Shown: one piece after another, positions 1 to 9,714 of the stretch
Numbering within the stretch: the stretch's first letter is position 1
Layout: each line of letters starts with the position of its first letter
Assembly: GCA_946803715.1 (NCBI GenBank)
Contig: CAMPET010000081.1
Location: forward strand, 149,231-213,230
Direction: 5' to 3'
DNA: 64,000 bases
Source: Beroe ovata
Lineage: Eukaryota > Ctenophora > Nuda > Beroida > Beroidae
Position numbers and translations under genes: made by a program
The notes under the pieces: model-generated
Told to the model about the DNA's origin: nothing
Seen by the model: the letters and a program-made list of their open reading frames with translations, nothing else
Database searches by the model: none

Positions 1-774
1 TGGGAAGACCAACAAACGTGGGTAAAGTTAGATTTTGTCTGTGTGTTCGTTTATGCAGCACGCGCGATACCATATTCAAACCTTACAAAGTGCTGCAGTC
101 GCATACGTCATTCTGTCCTCCAATGTTATTCATACGTCCTGCATCAACTATAGGAGCTTCGTATAGGTACCTACTCAGCTTGGTGAAGTGAAACCTAATG
201 TGACCCTAAGTGCAGAAACCTATACCGCTGGAAAATTAGACGCCTAATTATGCCGGGAGCTTAATAAAGAATTGTATTACTCAGTACTCAACTACCAGGT
301 AGGTTTATGCAGTGCATTCAAAAGTTCGTGAAGTTCTACTCTGGCTCAGACAGAATGTGTCTCGATAATTCAATCTTGGCAGATGTGTTTGTTTGTTTGT
401 GTATGGTACAGCTGAAGTGATTATAAAAACAAATATAAAAACAAACATTTCATCCTATACCTACCAACCAGTTTATTATTTCAAACCTGATTTGGGTAAT
501 ATGGTACGGAAATATTCCAAATTCTTTCCGTTCCTTGATTTAATTATAATCTAATCGATTAATCGATAAGAGTTATAGCTCTTACACACACATGTAACAT
601 TGTACTATGTACACCGCAGTAGTACATTACATTTCGTAGCAGTGCCCTGTACTCTATGCGATGCTAAATCGGACCACATTACGTAACCACATGAGATGAA
701 TGACATACTACCTATCATATACATAAGCACAATCATGACTGGAAGATAATTGGATATTATTGGATGGGTGCTTG
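1..774. other. intergenic, no gene seen
   Basis: AT-rich sequence with no convincing exon on either strand. It contains one perfect copy of the palindrome TAGGTACCTA (164-173), which recurs through the window. Confidence 0.6.
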
Positions 775-1809
775 CTAATTTTCTGATGGTCGTGCTGGTT
801 TCAGATCATGTTCACCATTGGTTAGTGATGTCATTAAATGTGTGTGTGTGTGNACTTTCCTCTGGTGTCGCCGTTTCAGCCACCAGACAGCAGCAATACT
901 ACCACCTGCCACTACCACAATCACCACTACTATCACGGGAACTGTCACTTTTTTCCAACGATCGCCGCCGCGAGTCGCCGCCTCGGACTCCTCGCTTTCC
1001 AGCACGAACTGCCTGCTCACCCGCTGTCCAGCAGCTGTTTCCGCCACACAGGAGTATGTACCGGGTTCGGTAACGTTCTGGAGGCGGGAGGTGAAAGCCC
1101 GAGACCCGCTCGGGTTTTCAGTTGCCGGGTTTCCCCCGCTGTCCCATGATATAGTTATCGGATCGAGACTGTGTGCTGTGCATCTCAACTCTGTTCCTGT
1201 GAGATCGAGCGAGGCAATGACTGGAGAGCGACAAGGACACAGGTGAACTGTAACGTCACTATGACAACCCTGGGATCTGATAGTCCTGCTCCCAATGAGG
1301 TCGTTTTTCGACAACTTCTCTCCGGCTAGCAACTTCCTGAATGTTAGTTTGGGGATCTCATTATCTGTCTGGTCTAAATCACCGTATGAAAAACTGCCCA
1401 TAGTTTGTGTGCTGGAGTACACCTTCAGGAAAAGTTCATCTTGGTTGAGGAACTCGATTGTAAAATCAATGTGATTGTCACTGATGTTGAAATTGTTTTT
1501 CCTCATGACACTCGTCACAGAGTACTCGCTATAGTCACTCCACATGGTCATGGTATCCGCGTTTACGGTGATGTTTATCTCCCCATACTTATCACTCCGC
1601 TGATTCATGCTCTTGAAAGATAGCTCGCATTTTTCCTGTGCTGTACCGCTTAATTGAACTGCCCGGATAGACGATGTATCGAAATTTCCAGAGTGTCGGA
1701 AATCCCACGTAGACACCAGCTCAAAGTTGGGGACAGGGAGACATTGATTAACATCACAGATTGAAGTAAGAGAAGGTGTGAAGAGAACGCAAAGCAGAGG
1801 AAACATCAT
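775..1809 (-). CDS. single-pass membrane protein with one Ig domain
   Basis: One open exon of 344 aa, counted from the methionine pair at 1809/1806. That start is preferred because it opens directly into a hydrophobic signal peptide (MMFPLLCVLFTPSLTS); an in-frame upstream Met at 1875 would bury it. Residues about 18-200 form a Cys-containing ectodomain I do not recognise. An I/V-set-like Ig domain follows, with Cys210, Trp222 (ITISW) and Cys254 (GTYSC), and then a strong membrane helix at about 289-311 (VIVVVIVVVAGG) and a basic stop-transfer KRRHQRK. The cytoplasmic tail is uncertain: right after the basic cluster the frame runs into a TG microsatellite with an N at 853, and AAA|GT there could be a splice donor. 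Role inferred only as a cell-surface adhesion or recognition protein. The domain layout is clear; the identity is not. Confidence 0.72.
   Translation of the reverse strand: MMFPLLCVLFTPSLTSICDVNQCLPVPNFELVSTWDFRHSGNFDTSSIRAVQLSGTAQEKCELSFKSMNQRSDKYGEINITVNADTMTMWSDYSEYSVTSVMRKNNFNISDNHIDFTIEFLNQDELFLKVYSSTQTMGSFSYGDLDQTDNEIPKLTFRKLLAGEKLSKNDLIGSRTIRSQGCHSDVTVHLCPCRSPVIASLDLTGTELRCTAHSLDPITISWDSGGNPATENPSGSRAFTSRLQNVTEPGTYSCVAETAAGQRVSRQFVLESEESEAATRGGDRWKKVTVPVIVVVIVVVAGGSIAAVWWLKRRHQRKXHTHTHLMTSLTNGEHDLKPARPSEN
838..853. repeat. TG microsatellite with an N inside a coding tail
   Basis: A (TG)n run ending in one ambiguous base at 853. It lies inside the predicted cytoplasmic tail of the Ig protein, so repeat length decides the frame of the last 25 codons. 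Confidence 0.85.
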
Positions 1810-1875
1810 CGTAGTGAATAGGAATTTGGCAGTGTAACATTGATTCACACAATATCGTGTATACACACTATACAC

Positions 1876-2975
1876 TGTACATAGTCACATGACGTTATTT
1901 CACCGCTGGAATGAGAAATGAATGTCATTGATTGATTAGAACCTGGGTTATTGTCACGACAAGAAAAAGAAGGAGTGTGACGTATCTTACGTGAGAACCG
2001 CATCATAAAACCCAGCGTTAACGCGAGCGAAACAATAAGTAGTGCCTACATTTCTATATTTACTTGTATACTGGGTATGCAAGGGATTTTAAAGCTTGTA
2101 ATCATCAGTACAAGCCATTATTTGTACACTGATTGCCAATTAGTGTAGGAGAGCTATGCACTGTTCCCTATTAGTCACTTGGAGTATGGGGTCTGATGTT
2201 TGTGTGTGTAGTGTGTGTGTGCGTGTGTGTGTGTGTTCGTGGGGGGTGGGGGCGTGTGTACATTTTACAATGGTGGTTTCTACACCCATTCACCATAACG
2301 AAGTTATTGAAAGTTAAATTACCGTATTTCAACCTATTGTGTGCTGCAAGGCAGGTATACTCTGCGTTAACCCAGTTTACAAGCGGTAATTTGCCCTAAT
2401 TATAGGTCGGCATTCTCCCCCCACTCTTAGAAATACCCAGTAAAATAGCTGGTGTGGGTATACCTAGCGAGCCACGTTCCCGGCTACAGGCTGGGGAAGG
2501 TACCGATAAATCAGGCACCGGTAATTAACACTTAGTGTGAGTGTAAAACACGGCGTGATTTATGAAGGAGCAGGGGTATTCGAGACGAGTACAGTATACA
2601 CTGTTATACACTGGACAGTGCACACGCATGCACACACCCACACACACACACCCACACACACACACACAGTGTTTTAACAGCTGGTCACATGGTAAAGCCG
2701 TGATGACAGTTTTAAATTATAACCTGTTTTGATACCGAGTAATATGAGTCCTTTCAAAGAAAATACGACTAAAAAACTGCATCGTTTCCCGTTCTTTCTA
2801 GATAGATGGAGGTACTTACTGAAATTTCCTTGATAGAGCCCCCAGTGACTTGAATAACTTACCCGATCATCGGAAAACCCCTGGCAAGGAAATTATGGTA
2901 ATCATACCCGATTAACATCACCCACCCCGTTACATCATACTAGTGTGTGCGTGTGTGTCTGTGTGTGTCTTTGTG

Positions 2976-3006
<31 letters not shown>

Positions 3007-3046
3007 CTTTGTGTGTGTGCGTTTCTTTGTGTGTGTGCGTGNTGTG

Positions 3047-3081
<35 letters not shown>

Positions 3082-5356
3082 GTTTGTGTGTGTAGACTGG
3101 TGGTTAGCTCCCATTTCCCAACAAACAGCCCCCGACAGTCTGCATACTGACAGAGGGGAGACTAGCGTGGGGATTAAAGAGACTGGTGGCGAGTGAGTGT
3201 TTTTGTAGTGTCTCTGTCACCTTAGTTTCTGTTTCTGATTCTGTTTGTGTCTCTACTCTCTGTCACTTGTGTTTATGTTTGTGTCTGGGGGATTGTTATT
3301 GTTTGTCTAATAATAACAGCATGTCCAAAGTTTCATCTTTATTTCTAGAGAAGTGATTTGATCAGGAATAGAACAGAGTTTATCTTCAGCTGATATCCCT
3401 GAAATTTCTAGTTTCTACTATGAAGTAAGCTCTCCAGACAAGATAGATTAGCTGAAATAGATTTGCTGCCTCTAGAATAATTGAGTATGCGTCGTGTTAT
3501 AATTATGAATTAATTGTTCTAGAATCAGGACCTGAGTTTATTTATAGTCCGAAAATCGCACCATCGAATAGACTGCTTATAGTTAAACAGGAAGAGTTTA
3601 AGCATCACATTGTGCACTGGATAAATCACTCATACCCGCAGACAATTATTGCAGACAATTGTTGCAGACACATTCTAAAAATGACAATCTACACGTTAAT
3701 CACGTGTTAGTTAACGTTTTTTACCATTTAATTAATTATGCATGTCAGAGATTTCGCCAATAATAGCGTGCTGTGAATTATAAATCCAGAGAGATAGAGA
3801 GCAGTAGCTGTGTGAATACACAACAATGATTTATACATTGTACACTCTTTGTGCTAGTGGCTGTGTGATATTAGCGTTGCTATGGCAACACGTATACATT
3901 GTACATTGTGTGCGTGTCACACTGACAGGTAGGGTTTCACTTTTTACTGTGATAAATGGGAAAAGACTGGTGTTGGATTTCATGCGGATTGACTCTACCC
4001 CTCACCGCAGCAATCCCCTCCCCACAGAAATTTACCTCACTAAAATTCTTCCCCAAATTCCCCCTCCCTTTATCCCCCTTCCTTTATTACACAACAAGAA
4101 AATACACGCGTATTTCACGTATTGTTCCAGCACAATAGGTTTAATCAATATAAAGCTACAGTAACATTGGATGATTCTTGTCAGATTCTTTATGAGTAGC
4201 AAAGAGTGGGCTAATTTTGAATGTATGGGAACAAAACAAGCGTCTTCTATCAAGTTAAAACTTAGAAATCTCTGGTTTGTTCTTTACATTTTTGTTTCAA
4301 AACACAATATCATCAATTATTATGGGTAAAAATCACAATTCAAATATCAGCTATATGGCAAAGTATAAATATCTCAACTTTGATTCTTATCTGTTGGATT
4401 AAAACTCAAAGAAGAGGACACATTCTGCCCTGTGCGTTAAAATATCTTCCTACCCATTTATCATCGAGACCCGTTTAAAAGAGGTCGATAAACTGAACAA
4501 AGTAAGTCATTTTCGTGAAAACAGTTTACAAAAAGTTACACTCCCAGTCCAACATCACTTTTCTATGATCTAGCTGTGTTGCAAAAAGCGTGGCTATGTT
4601 TGGTCAGTGATCGTGGCTTTTGCAGGGACAGGAGAAAATGACGATTATTCCTTAATGAGAAAGGAACAATGAGACGATGGTGTGAGATCATGGAGACATG
4701 ATAATGAGCTACAATAGCCGGACAACTGAATTTGGCTTGCCTTGGGAAGCATCTTAATGGCAAGTGATATGAAAGTGATGTCGAAACTTGAATCAAAATT
4801 TTCTCCATAAAATATATATCACCTCGTCTACAATGTACACAAAACGTTTCAAATAATACAAATATAGATATGTGCAAATCATGTGAAAATCATCAGTGTT
4901 AGTGTGCAAACAATTATCAAACAATAAGCCCCTGCCCTTATCAATGGATTCATAAGATAAGCCAGGGAGATGCTCACACATTCACTATAATCCGAATCGA
5001 GTGGGATAACTAGCAAATATTATCATTTGTCAAATGTGTCAAAACACTTAACTCCCCGCGCTTTTACATTGTTCTTATCACAAAACTACAAAATTAAAAA
5101 ACACATGCCTCGAAACACACACACACGCACAAAAACAATTTAATCTCAATCATCATATATATCATAGAGTCGTGTCCCCGATTTGTTCAGTGTAAAAACT
5201 GGTCTTCCCGTTGTGATAAAAGCAACGCATATCAACCCATTTCGTATCTCTCTCAACAATTACTTCATCTCTCACCACACACACACACGCACAGTGCACA
5301 CACAGGATAGGGTACCGCGACTATAATAAATTAAAATCTGTCTCTCTCTCAACTCG
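1876..5356. other. intergenic, microsatellites only
   Basis: No supported gene on either strand; open frames here are short or made of TG/CA repeats. It holds a TG run (about 2197-2240), a CA run (2628-2667) and a long TG tract (2942-3095). A motif ATACATTGTACA occurs at 3833-3844 and again near 3893. The end nearest jun should contain its 3' UTR; an ATTAAA on the minus strand near 5139-5145 is a possible poly(A) signal. Confidence 0.55.
2942..3095. repeat. TG-rich microsatellite tract with an N
   Basis: About 150 bp of interrupted (TG)n with TTTG and GCGT variants and an ambiguous base at 3042. The Cys/Val open frames across it are repeat translation, not genes. Confidence 0.9.
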
Positions 5357-6454
5357 TTACACCATGTTGTGTGGTAAACTGGCTGCGGTGGTGGTATGTC
5401 CGGTCATGTGATGTGTCACGCGATCACTACTGACCGTAACCATGGAGTTAAGCGTCGGTTCTGAGCTCCCTGATGTGTCTCCCGAGTGACCAGCCATACT
5501 CCTGATGTTACAGCCAGCGTTCACGTGACTCATGATCTTCACTTTTAGCTCCTTCACTTCCTCCCTCAATCCTAGCAGCTGTGACGAGAGATCGGTGTTC
5601 TTCTTCTTCAGCACTTTCACCTTATCCTCCAACTCAGCCTCTTTCTGGAGTTTCCGTTTCCGGCACTTGCTCGCCGCGATCCTGTTCCGCATCTTTTTCC
5701 GCTCCGTTTTGAGGCGCTCCTGTAACTCGGGGTCTGTAACCTCGTGAATCGGAATCTGTGAGTAGATGCTCAGTTTCTGAGCAGTTGTCAGGTTCAGCTT
5801 GTCGATTTGTGACGGATCAGGGACAAATGGTTCGCTCTTTGGATCCGGCACATCTGGGTATTGTGGTAGCTGTGTGTCTGCTTGCATGGTGTTGTAGGAG
5901 GCTGGAGTGGCGATATAAGTTGGGGGTGGGGGTATCTGATAGTTGCTGTAGTTGGATGCGGGTGTGGCCGGAAATGAGCTCCATGATGATTGGGAACACT
6001 CTGACATCTGGGGTTTTGAGGGGTATGTGCTTTGCTCAGTGTACTGTGTCACGGTGGGGGGCGGGGCTGACGCAACTGTCGCTGGGATATTAAATGTTTC
6101 GGACTTGAAATCGTTCTGTTCGTGGATTTCTCGCAGTGCTGCGATGAAACTGCGGGTCACTTCCTCGTCGTCAGCGGCGTGGCCCATGCTAGGACCCTGG
6201 ACAGCTATGTCATCTTGATGTGCTGAGTATGGGGGTGGTAGGGCTGCAGAGTAGCCCGTGAATCCTTGGTTCCCAGCAACCATCCGGTCAAGTTCTGGGG
6301 TGTTGATTCCAATCTTCTTGAGATCTGGAGATCCAAGAACTGTGTTCCACTTGTCTTCCATCCCAAGGTTGAGATTCAGTTTCAGCTGCGGCTTCTCATC
6401 CTTCTTGTCTGGTTTGAATAGCTGTTCAGGATTGTGGGACATGGTTTCCATCAT
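5357..6454 (-). CDS. jun: Jun transcription factor (bZIP, AP-1)
   Basis: Intronless 365-aa protein. Jun dimerises (with itself or Fos/ATF partners) and binds AP-1/CRE DNA in the nucleus. The bZIP is near the C-terminus, about residues 248-306: a basic region [16 protein letters not shown] with the conserved NxxAAxxCR core and redox-type Cys264, then a leucine zipper with heptad Leu/Val. The N-terminal half keeps the Jun transactivation pattern: [22 protein letters not shown] and [13 protein letters not shown] match the homology regions around the JNK sites, and several SP/TP dipeptides (SPDL, TPEL, ATPAS) could be phosphorylated. The 60-residue tail after the zipper is longer and more Ser/Thr/His-rich than in vertebrate JUN. 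Being a single exon fits the intronless state of vertebrate JUN. The start MMETMSHN is the first Met; the next upstream sequence is promoter. Identity is firm. Confidence 0.97.
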   Translation of the reverse strand: MMETMSHNPEQLFKPDKKDEKPQLKLNLNLGMEDKWNTVLGSPDLKKIGINTPELDRMVAGNQGFTGYSAALPPPYSAHQDDIAVQGPSMGHAADDEEVTRSFIAALREIHEQNDFKSETFNIPATVASAPPPTVTQYTEQSTYPSKPQMSECSQSSWSSFPATPASNYSNYQIPPPPTYIATPASYNTMQADTQLPQYPDVPDPKSEPFVPDPSQIDKLNLTTAQKLSIYSQIPIHEVTDPELQERLKTERKKMRNRIAASKCRKRKLQKEAELEDKVKVLKKKNTDLSSQLLGLREEVKELKVKIMSHVNAGCNIRSMAGHSGDTSGSSEPTLNSMVTVSSDRVTHHMTGHTTTAASLPHNMV

Positions 6455-6599
6455 TTTCGGCGTCTGATCGTTGTCCTTCAGTTTTGATGCACTTCAGCTC
6501 ATACACCGGGATGTGTAGAAAAGGCAATACGTAATGCAAAGCAGTTTTGAAAAAGTAAGCAAATGTAGCGTCTAAGTCTTGTGTATGAATAAATGTGAG

Positions 6600-6790
6600 C
6601 TCTCCCGCACTCTATATTTAGGAGTGAACTCATCCTGCGTTCTGATTGGCTCCTCAAATCAGGCGAGGCGGTTCAATAGATTCAATTGCGTTACGTCACA
6701 TAGAAAGCTGTGCCACGTGACGCGTCACGCGCTGTTCACGTGTTTCTACGTAATCAGTATCATGCTGCTGAGTACTCAGCCATATATGGC
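6600..6790 (-). promoter_or_regulatory. jun promoter: TATA, CCAAT, CRE/ATF, E-boxes, CArG
   Basis: Reading toward jun on the minus strand, the order is: CArG box CCATATATGG (6780-6789), E-box CACGTG (6737-6742), palindrome TGACGCGTCA (6718-6727) next to CACGTGA (6714-6720), CRE/ATF-like TGACGTAA (plus TTACGTCA, 6691-6698), CCAAT (plus ATTGG, 6645-6649) and a TATA-like TAAATATA (6612-6619). The TATA lies about 160 bp before the ATG, with CCAAT about 30 bp upstream of it, a normal core-promoter spacing. Known immediate-early genes use SRF sites (CArG) and ATF/AP-1 sites; that these act on jun here is inference from position and consensus match. Confidence 0.72.
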
Positions 6791-6899
6791 AATGGTTCCA
6801 AATATGCAAGTCCTGTAAGTGGATTGTTGATTCATCACGATGACAAATTGCTGAAAACTATTATTTCCCTTCCCTGAACCGACCAAAAAGGATACCTGA

Positions 6900-7930
6900 G
6901 GATCTTATGGGGTCAAACAACCGCCCATGTCCACCGTCCGGTAACGCCCTTTCCGAAAGACATTATCCATGTGACCGACGCGATCTATCCAACGCGACTT
7001 TAATCAATCGGAGAAAAATGAAAATATGTGCGCGGCGCGTCTGATCTGAAATAAAACTGTTATTCGACTTGCAGCTTGTCGGGTTTTTCCCTACCTTCGG
7101 CGCCGCGTGTGCAAACGTTGTGCACCCCTGTCCTACTCAGTGAACTGAAAAGTTGGAGAAAGGACGCCACCACAAAGTGTGGGTCTCGCGCAGCGCGAAA
7201 ATAGCACGGCGCAAAATTGGTGCAATTGTGATTTTGCATTGCTAGGGCCGGGATAAATCCAATCGAGATCCCGCCAGTTATCTAGGGTAGGGTGAAATCC
7301 TTGCTAGGCGCGCGGCGCAAGAAACAGTGGACAGATAACAACCGGCAATGAAATCCTACAAACTTGCAGCATGTTGTTGGGATGGGCATTAGGCGCTTTC
7401 TTTACCGTCGGCACCACGATTCATTCAGCCTGTCCCCGCGCCGCGCTGCGTATAGTGCGTGACCGAAATACAAAATATACTCCGCGCGCGCTGCGCGTCT
7501 CCGTGGTTTGGAGACTAGGACTTAACTTTTCAGTTCACTGAGTAATGAGTATAACACTAACAGGGGCGTGCGCGCGCAACGTGTGCACAATTCAGCCCTC
7601 GTCAGGTATAAAACCCGGCAAGCTCAAAGGCCCACGAGCGAAAAACAGTGGACAAAATAACATCCGGCAAATATTTGCAAATTACTAATACTGTTACAAG
7701 TGAATCTCGCCGAGAAAGAGAGCTGGCCAGTTGGGCCACACAACGTAGGAACGATTGCATCGCTTGGAATTGGATAAAACAAGGCCGGACGGCCCGGCAT
7801 TGAATTGAAGGGTTTCTCATTCTCCCTTCCGTTGGGAATCCCTAAGGCAATGAGGCATGAAATCCCGCAAGCAAGGGAAGCTGAAGGGAATAACCCTACA
7901 ACTACAACTACAGGCACAATGAATGGGCAA
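6900..7930. repeat. GC-rich nest of diverged inverted and direct repeats
   Basis: A GC-rich island between jun and the acyl-CoA synthetase gene, made of diverged copies of the same modules. The phrase AAACAGTGGACA...ATAACA..CCGGCAA occurs near 7322 and again near 7645. An inverted pair joins the sequence left of 7130 with that right of 7560 (ACAGGGG...GTGCAC, AAAACCCG.CAAGCT). It has no coding potential I can support. It looks like overlapping non-autonomous transposon copies. Confidence 0.6.
7136..7542. mobile_element. TA-flanked element with 19-bp perfect TIRs
   Basis: Terminal inverted repeats CTCAGTGAACTGAAAAGTT (7136-7154) and its exact reverse complement (7524-7542) enclose 407 bp. Each end is flanked by TA (7134-7135 and 7543-7544), the target duplication of Tc1/mariner-type elements. 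No transposase is present, so it would be a non-autonomous (MITE-like) copy. Weaker inverted similarity continues outside the TIRs, so the true ends of the ancestral element could lie further out. Confidence 0.55.
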
Positions 7931-8342
7931 TTACATTAACAATTATAAAGGCTTCTTTTTCAGCTATCATGTACAACTCAAAATATCGTCAGCCAAATAA
8001 AGTTCAATTTAAACAACCACCTCGCTCCAACCTCTAACAGGGCAAAGATAACATAAAACTTTACAAATACAATGGGGCTGTTACTGTCTTGGTGTAAGTA
8101 TACAAAAACTTCTTTCAATTTCAAGCATATTTCAGTGCAATTATGTACAAAATCGAAACAATAGACTCAAAATTCAGTCTTACATGTTATTTGCAGATAA
8201 TCAATATCATCATTCATATTGTCTTTTGACTTTGAGATCATCAATCATCATAGTCATACATCTAGAACAGACAGTCAACAGGTTAACTGTCTGCCGATCG
8301 AATTGAAGCTTCAACAGGATGAATATGATGATGAAAGTAGAA
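7931..8342. other. 3' flank of the acyl-CoA synthetase gene
   Basis: AT-rich, no gene seen. It should contain the 3' UTR of the minus-strand acyl-CoA synthetase gene; I found no clear AATAAA on that strand. Confidence 0.5.
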
Positions 8343-9680
8343 TCAATCCAGCCTCTTATAAAGTTTATCCAGGTCACTCTTATAGGTGTCTCTGATGGCG
8401 TGTCTTTTCTTTTTGAAAGTGGGTGTCAGCAAATCGTTCAAGACGGAAAATGCCGCTGATTCCGGGTACAACTTGATCTTTTTCACCTGGAATTGAAATC
8501 AAGGTGGTTGAAATAGTCTTCAATTACTAGGGAACATTCAAGGGCAAAGTATAATGTCAACCTTGTGCGCGTCTTATTGCTTTTTCTATCACGTTGAGTT
8601 TGCACTTTGTACACATAAGGATATGTAAGAAGTTGATTGTATCGCGAAGTCCAATATAAAGCATTACCTGCTCTAGGCTGTTGAGTTCCTCATTTCCTAA
8701 CTTAACCATGGCTCCCCGTATGAACTCAGTAAACTCTTTAGACTCGGTGAGTTGTGACACGGGCATGTGTGAGAAGGGGGCGGGGAGAGACTGGGAGGAT
8801 AGGAATTCCTCGTCCAGTACTACGAGAGCGATGAGCGAGGATTTGATACTTTCACCGTACACGAATACCTAATGGTATTCAGATCAGAGATTCTAGCAAC
8901 AGAGATAAAAACTCGGGTAGTTGGGGAAATGAAGCCGCTATGAGTGAGTGAAGATACAAGTGGAGCTATGATTCTCACCTGTGATACATACGGACATCTC
9001 TCGTATACGATTTCTATCTTCTCCGGAGCTATATACTCGCCTTGAGATAGCTTGAATATGTTCTTCTTCCTGGATATCATTGTCAATACGAGAAAACTTA
9101 TCATATGCACAGCGCTCAGATCTCAATTCAGTCAGCTCCCCATTTTCAAACCTGTCTATCAGCTGCAGTCTGCCCTCGGGTGTCCACGTCCCGATGTCAC
9201 CACTGAGCAGCCATTCACCGTCCATAACCTCAGCAGTGAAGTCTGGTCTCTTGTAGTAACCCTGCATACATGTACATGGTACATGGCTCATGGTGAGAAG
9301 AATTAAACATGGCATGGAATAAAATAAAAATCCTACCTTGAAAACTCCGGGTCCCTTGACACAGACTTCACCCTTGTTGTCACGAACGAAGTATCCCATT
9401 TCTGGGACATCAGCCAACTTGATCTGCCAGTCTGGACCAGGAACTCCAACGTGACCTGTAATGCGTGACATTACACAGACACCCACACACAGACAAACAT
9501 ACAGACACAGACGCCCACACACAAACTGAAACAGACACACACAAACAGACACAGACACAAACACACACATATACACAAAGACACACACATAGACACAGAT
9601 ACACACACACAGACACACACACAGACACACGCACACGCACACAAACACACGCACACACAAACACACGCACACACACACAN

Positions 9681-9714
<34 letters not shown>

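Noticed and set aside
2196-3196. Cys/Val-rich open frames
   Set aside because: Microsatellite translation; no splice sites or composition of a real protein.
5532-6467. Plus-strand open frames of 69-111 codons opposite jun
   Set aside because: Antisense shadows of the long jun coding region; composition follows the complementary strand.
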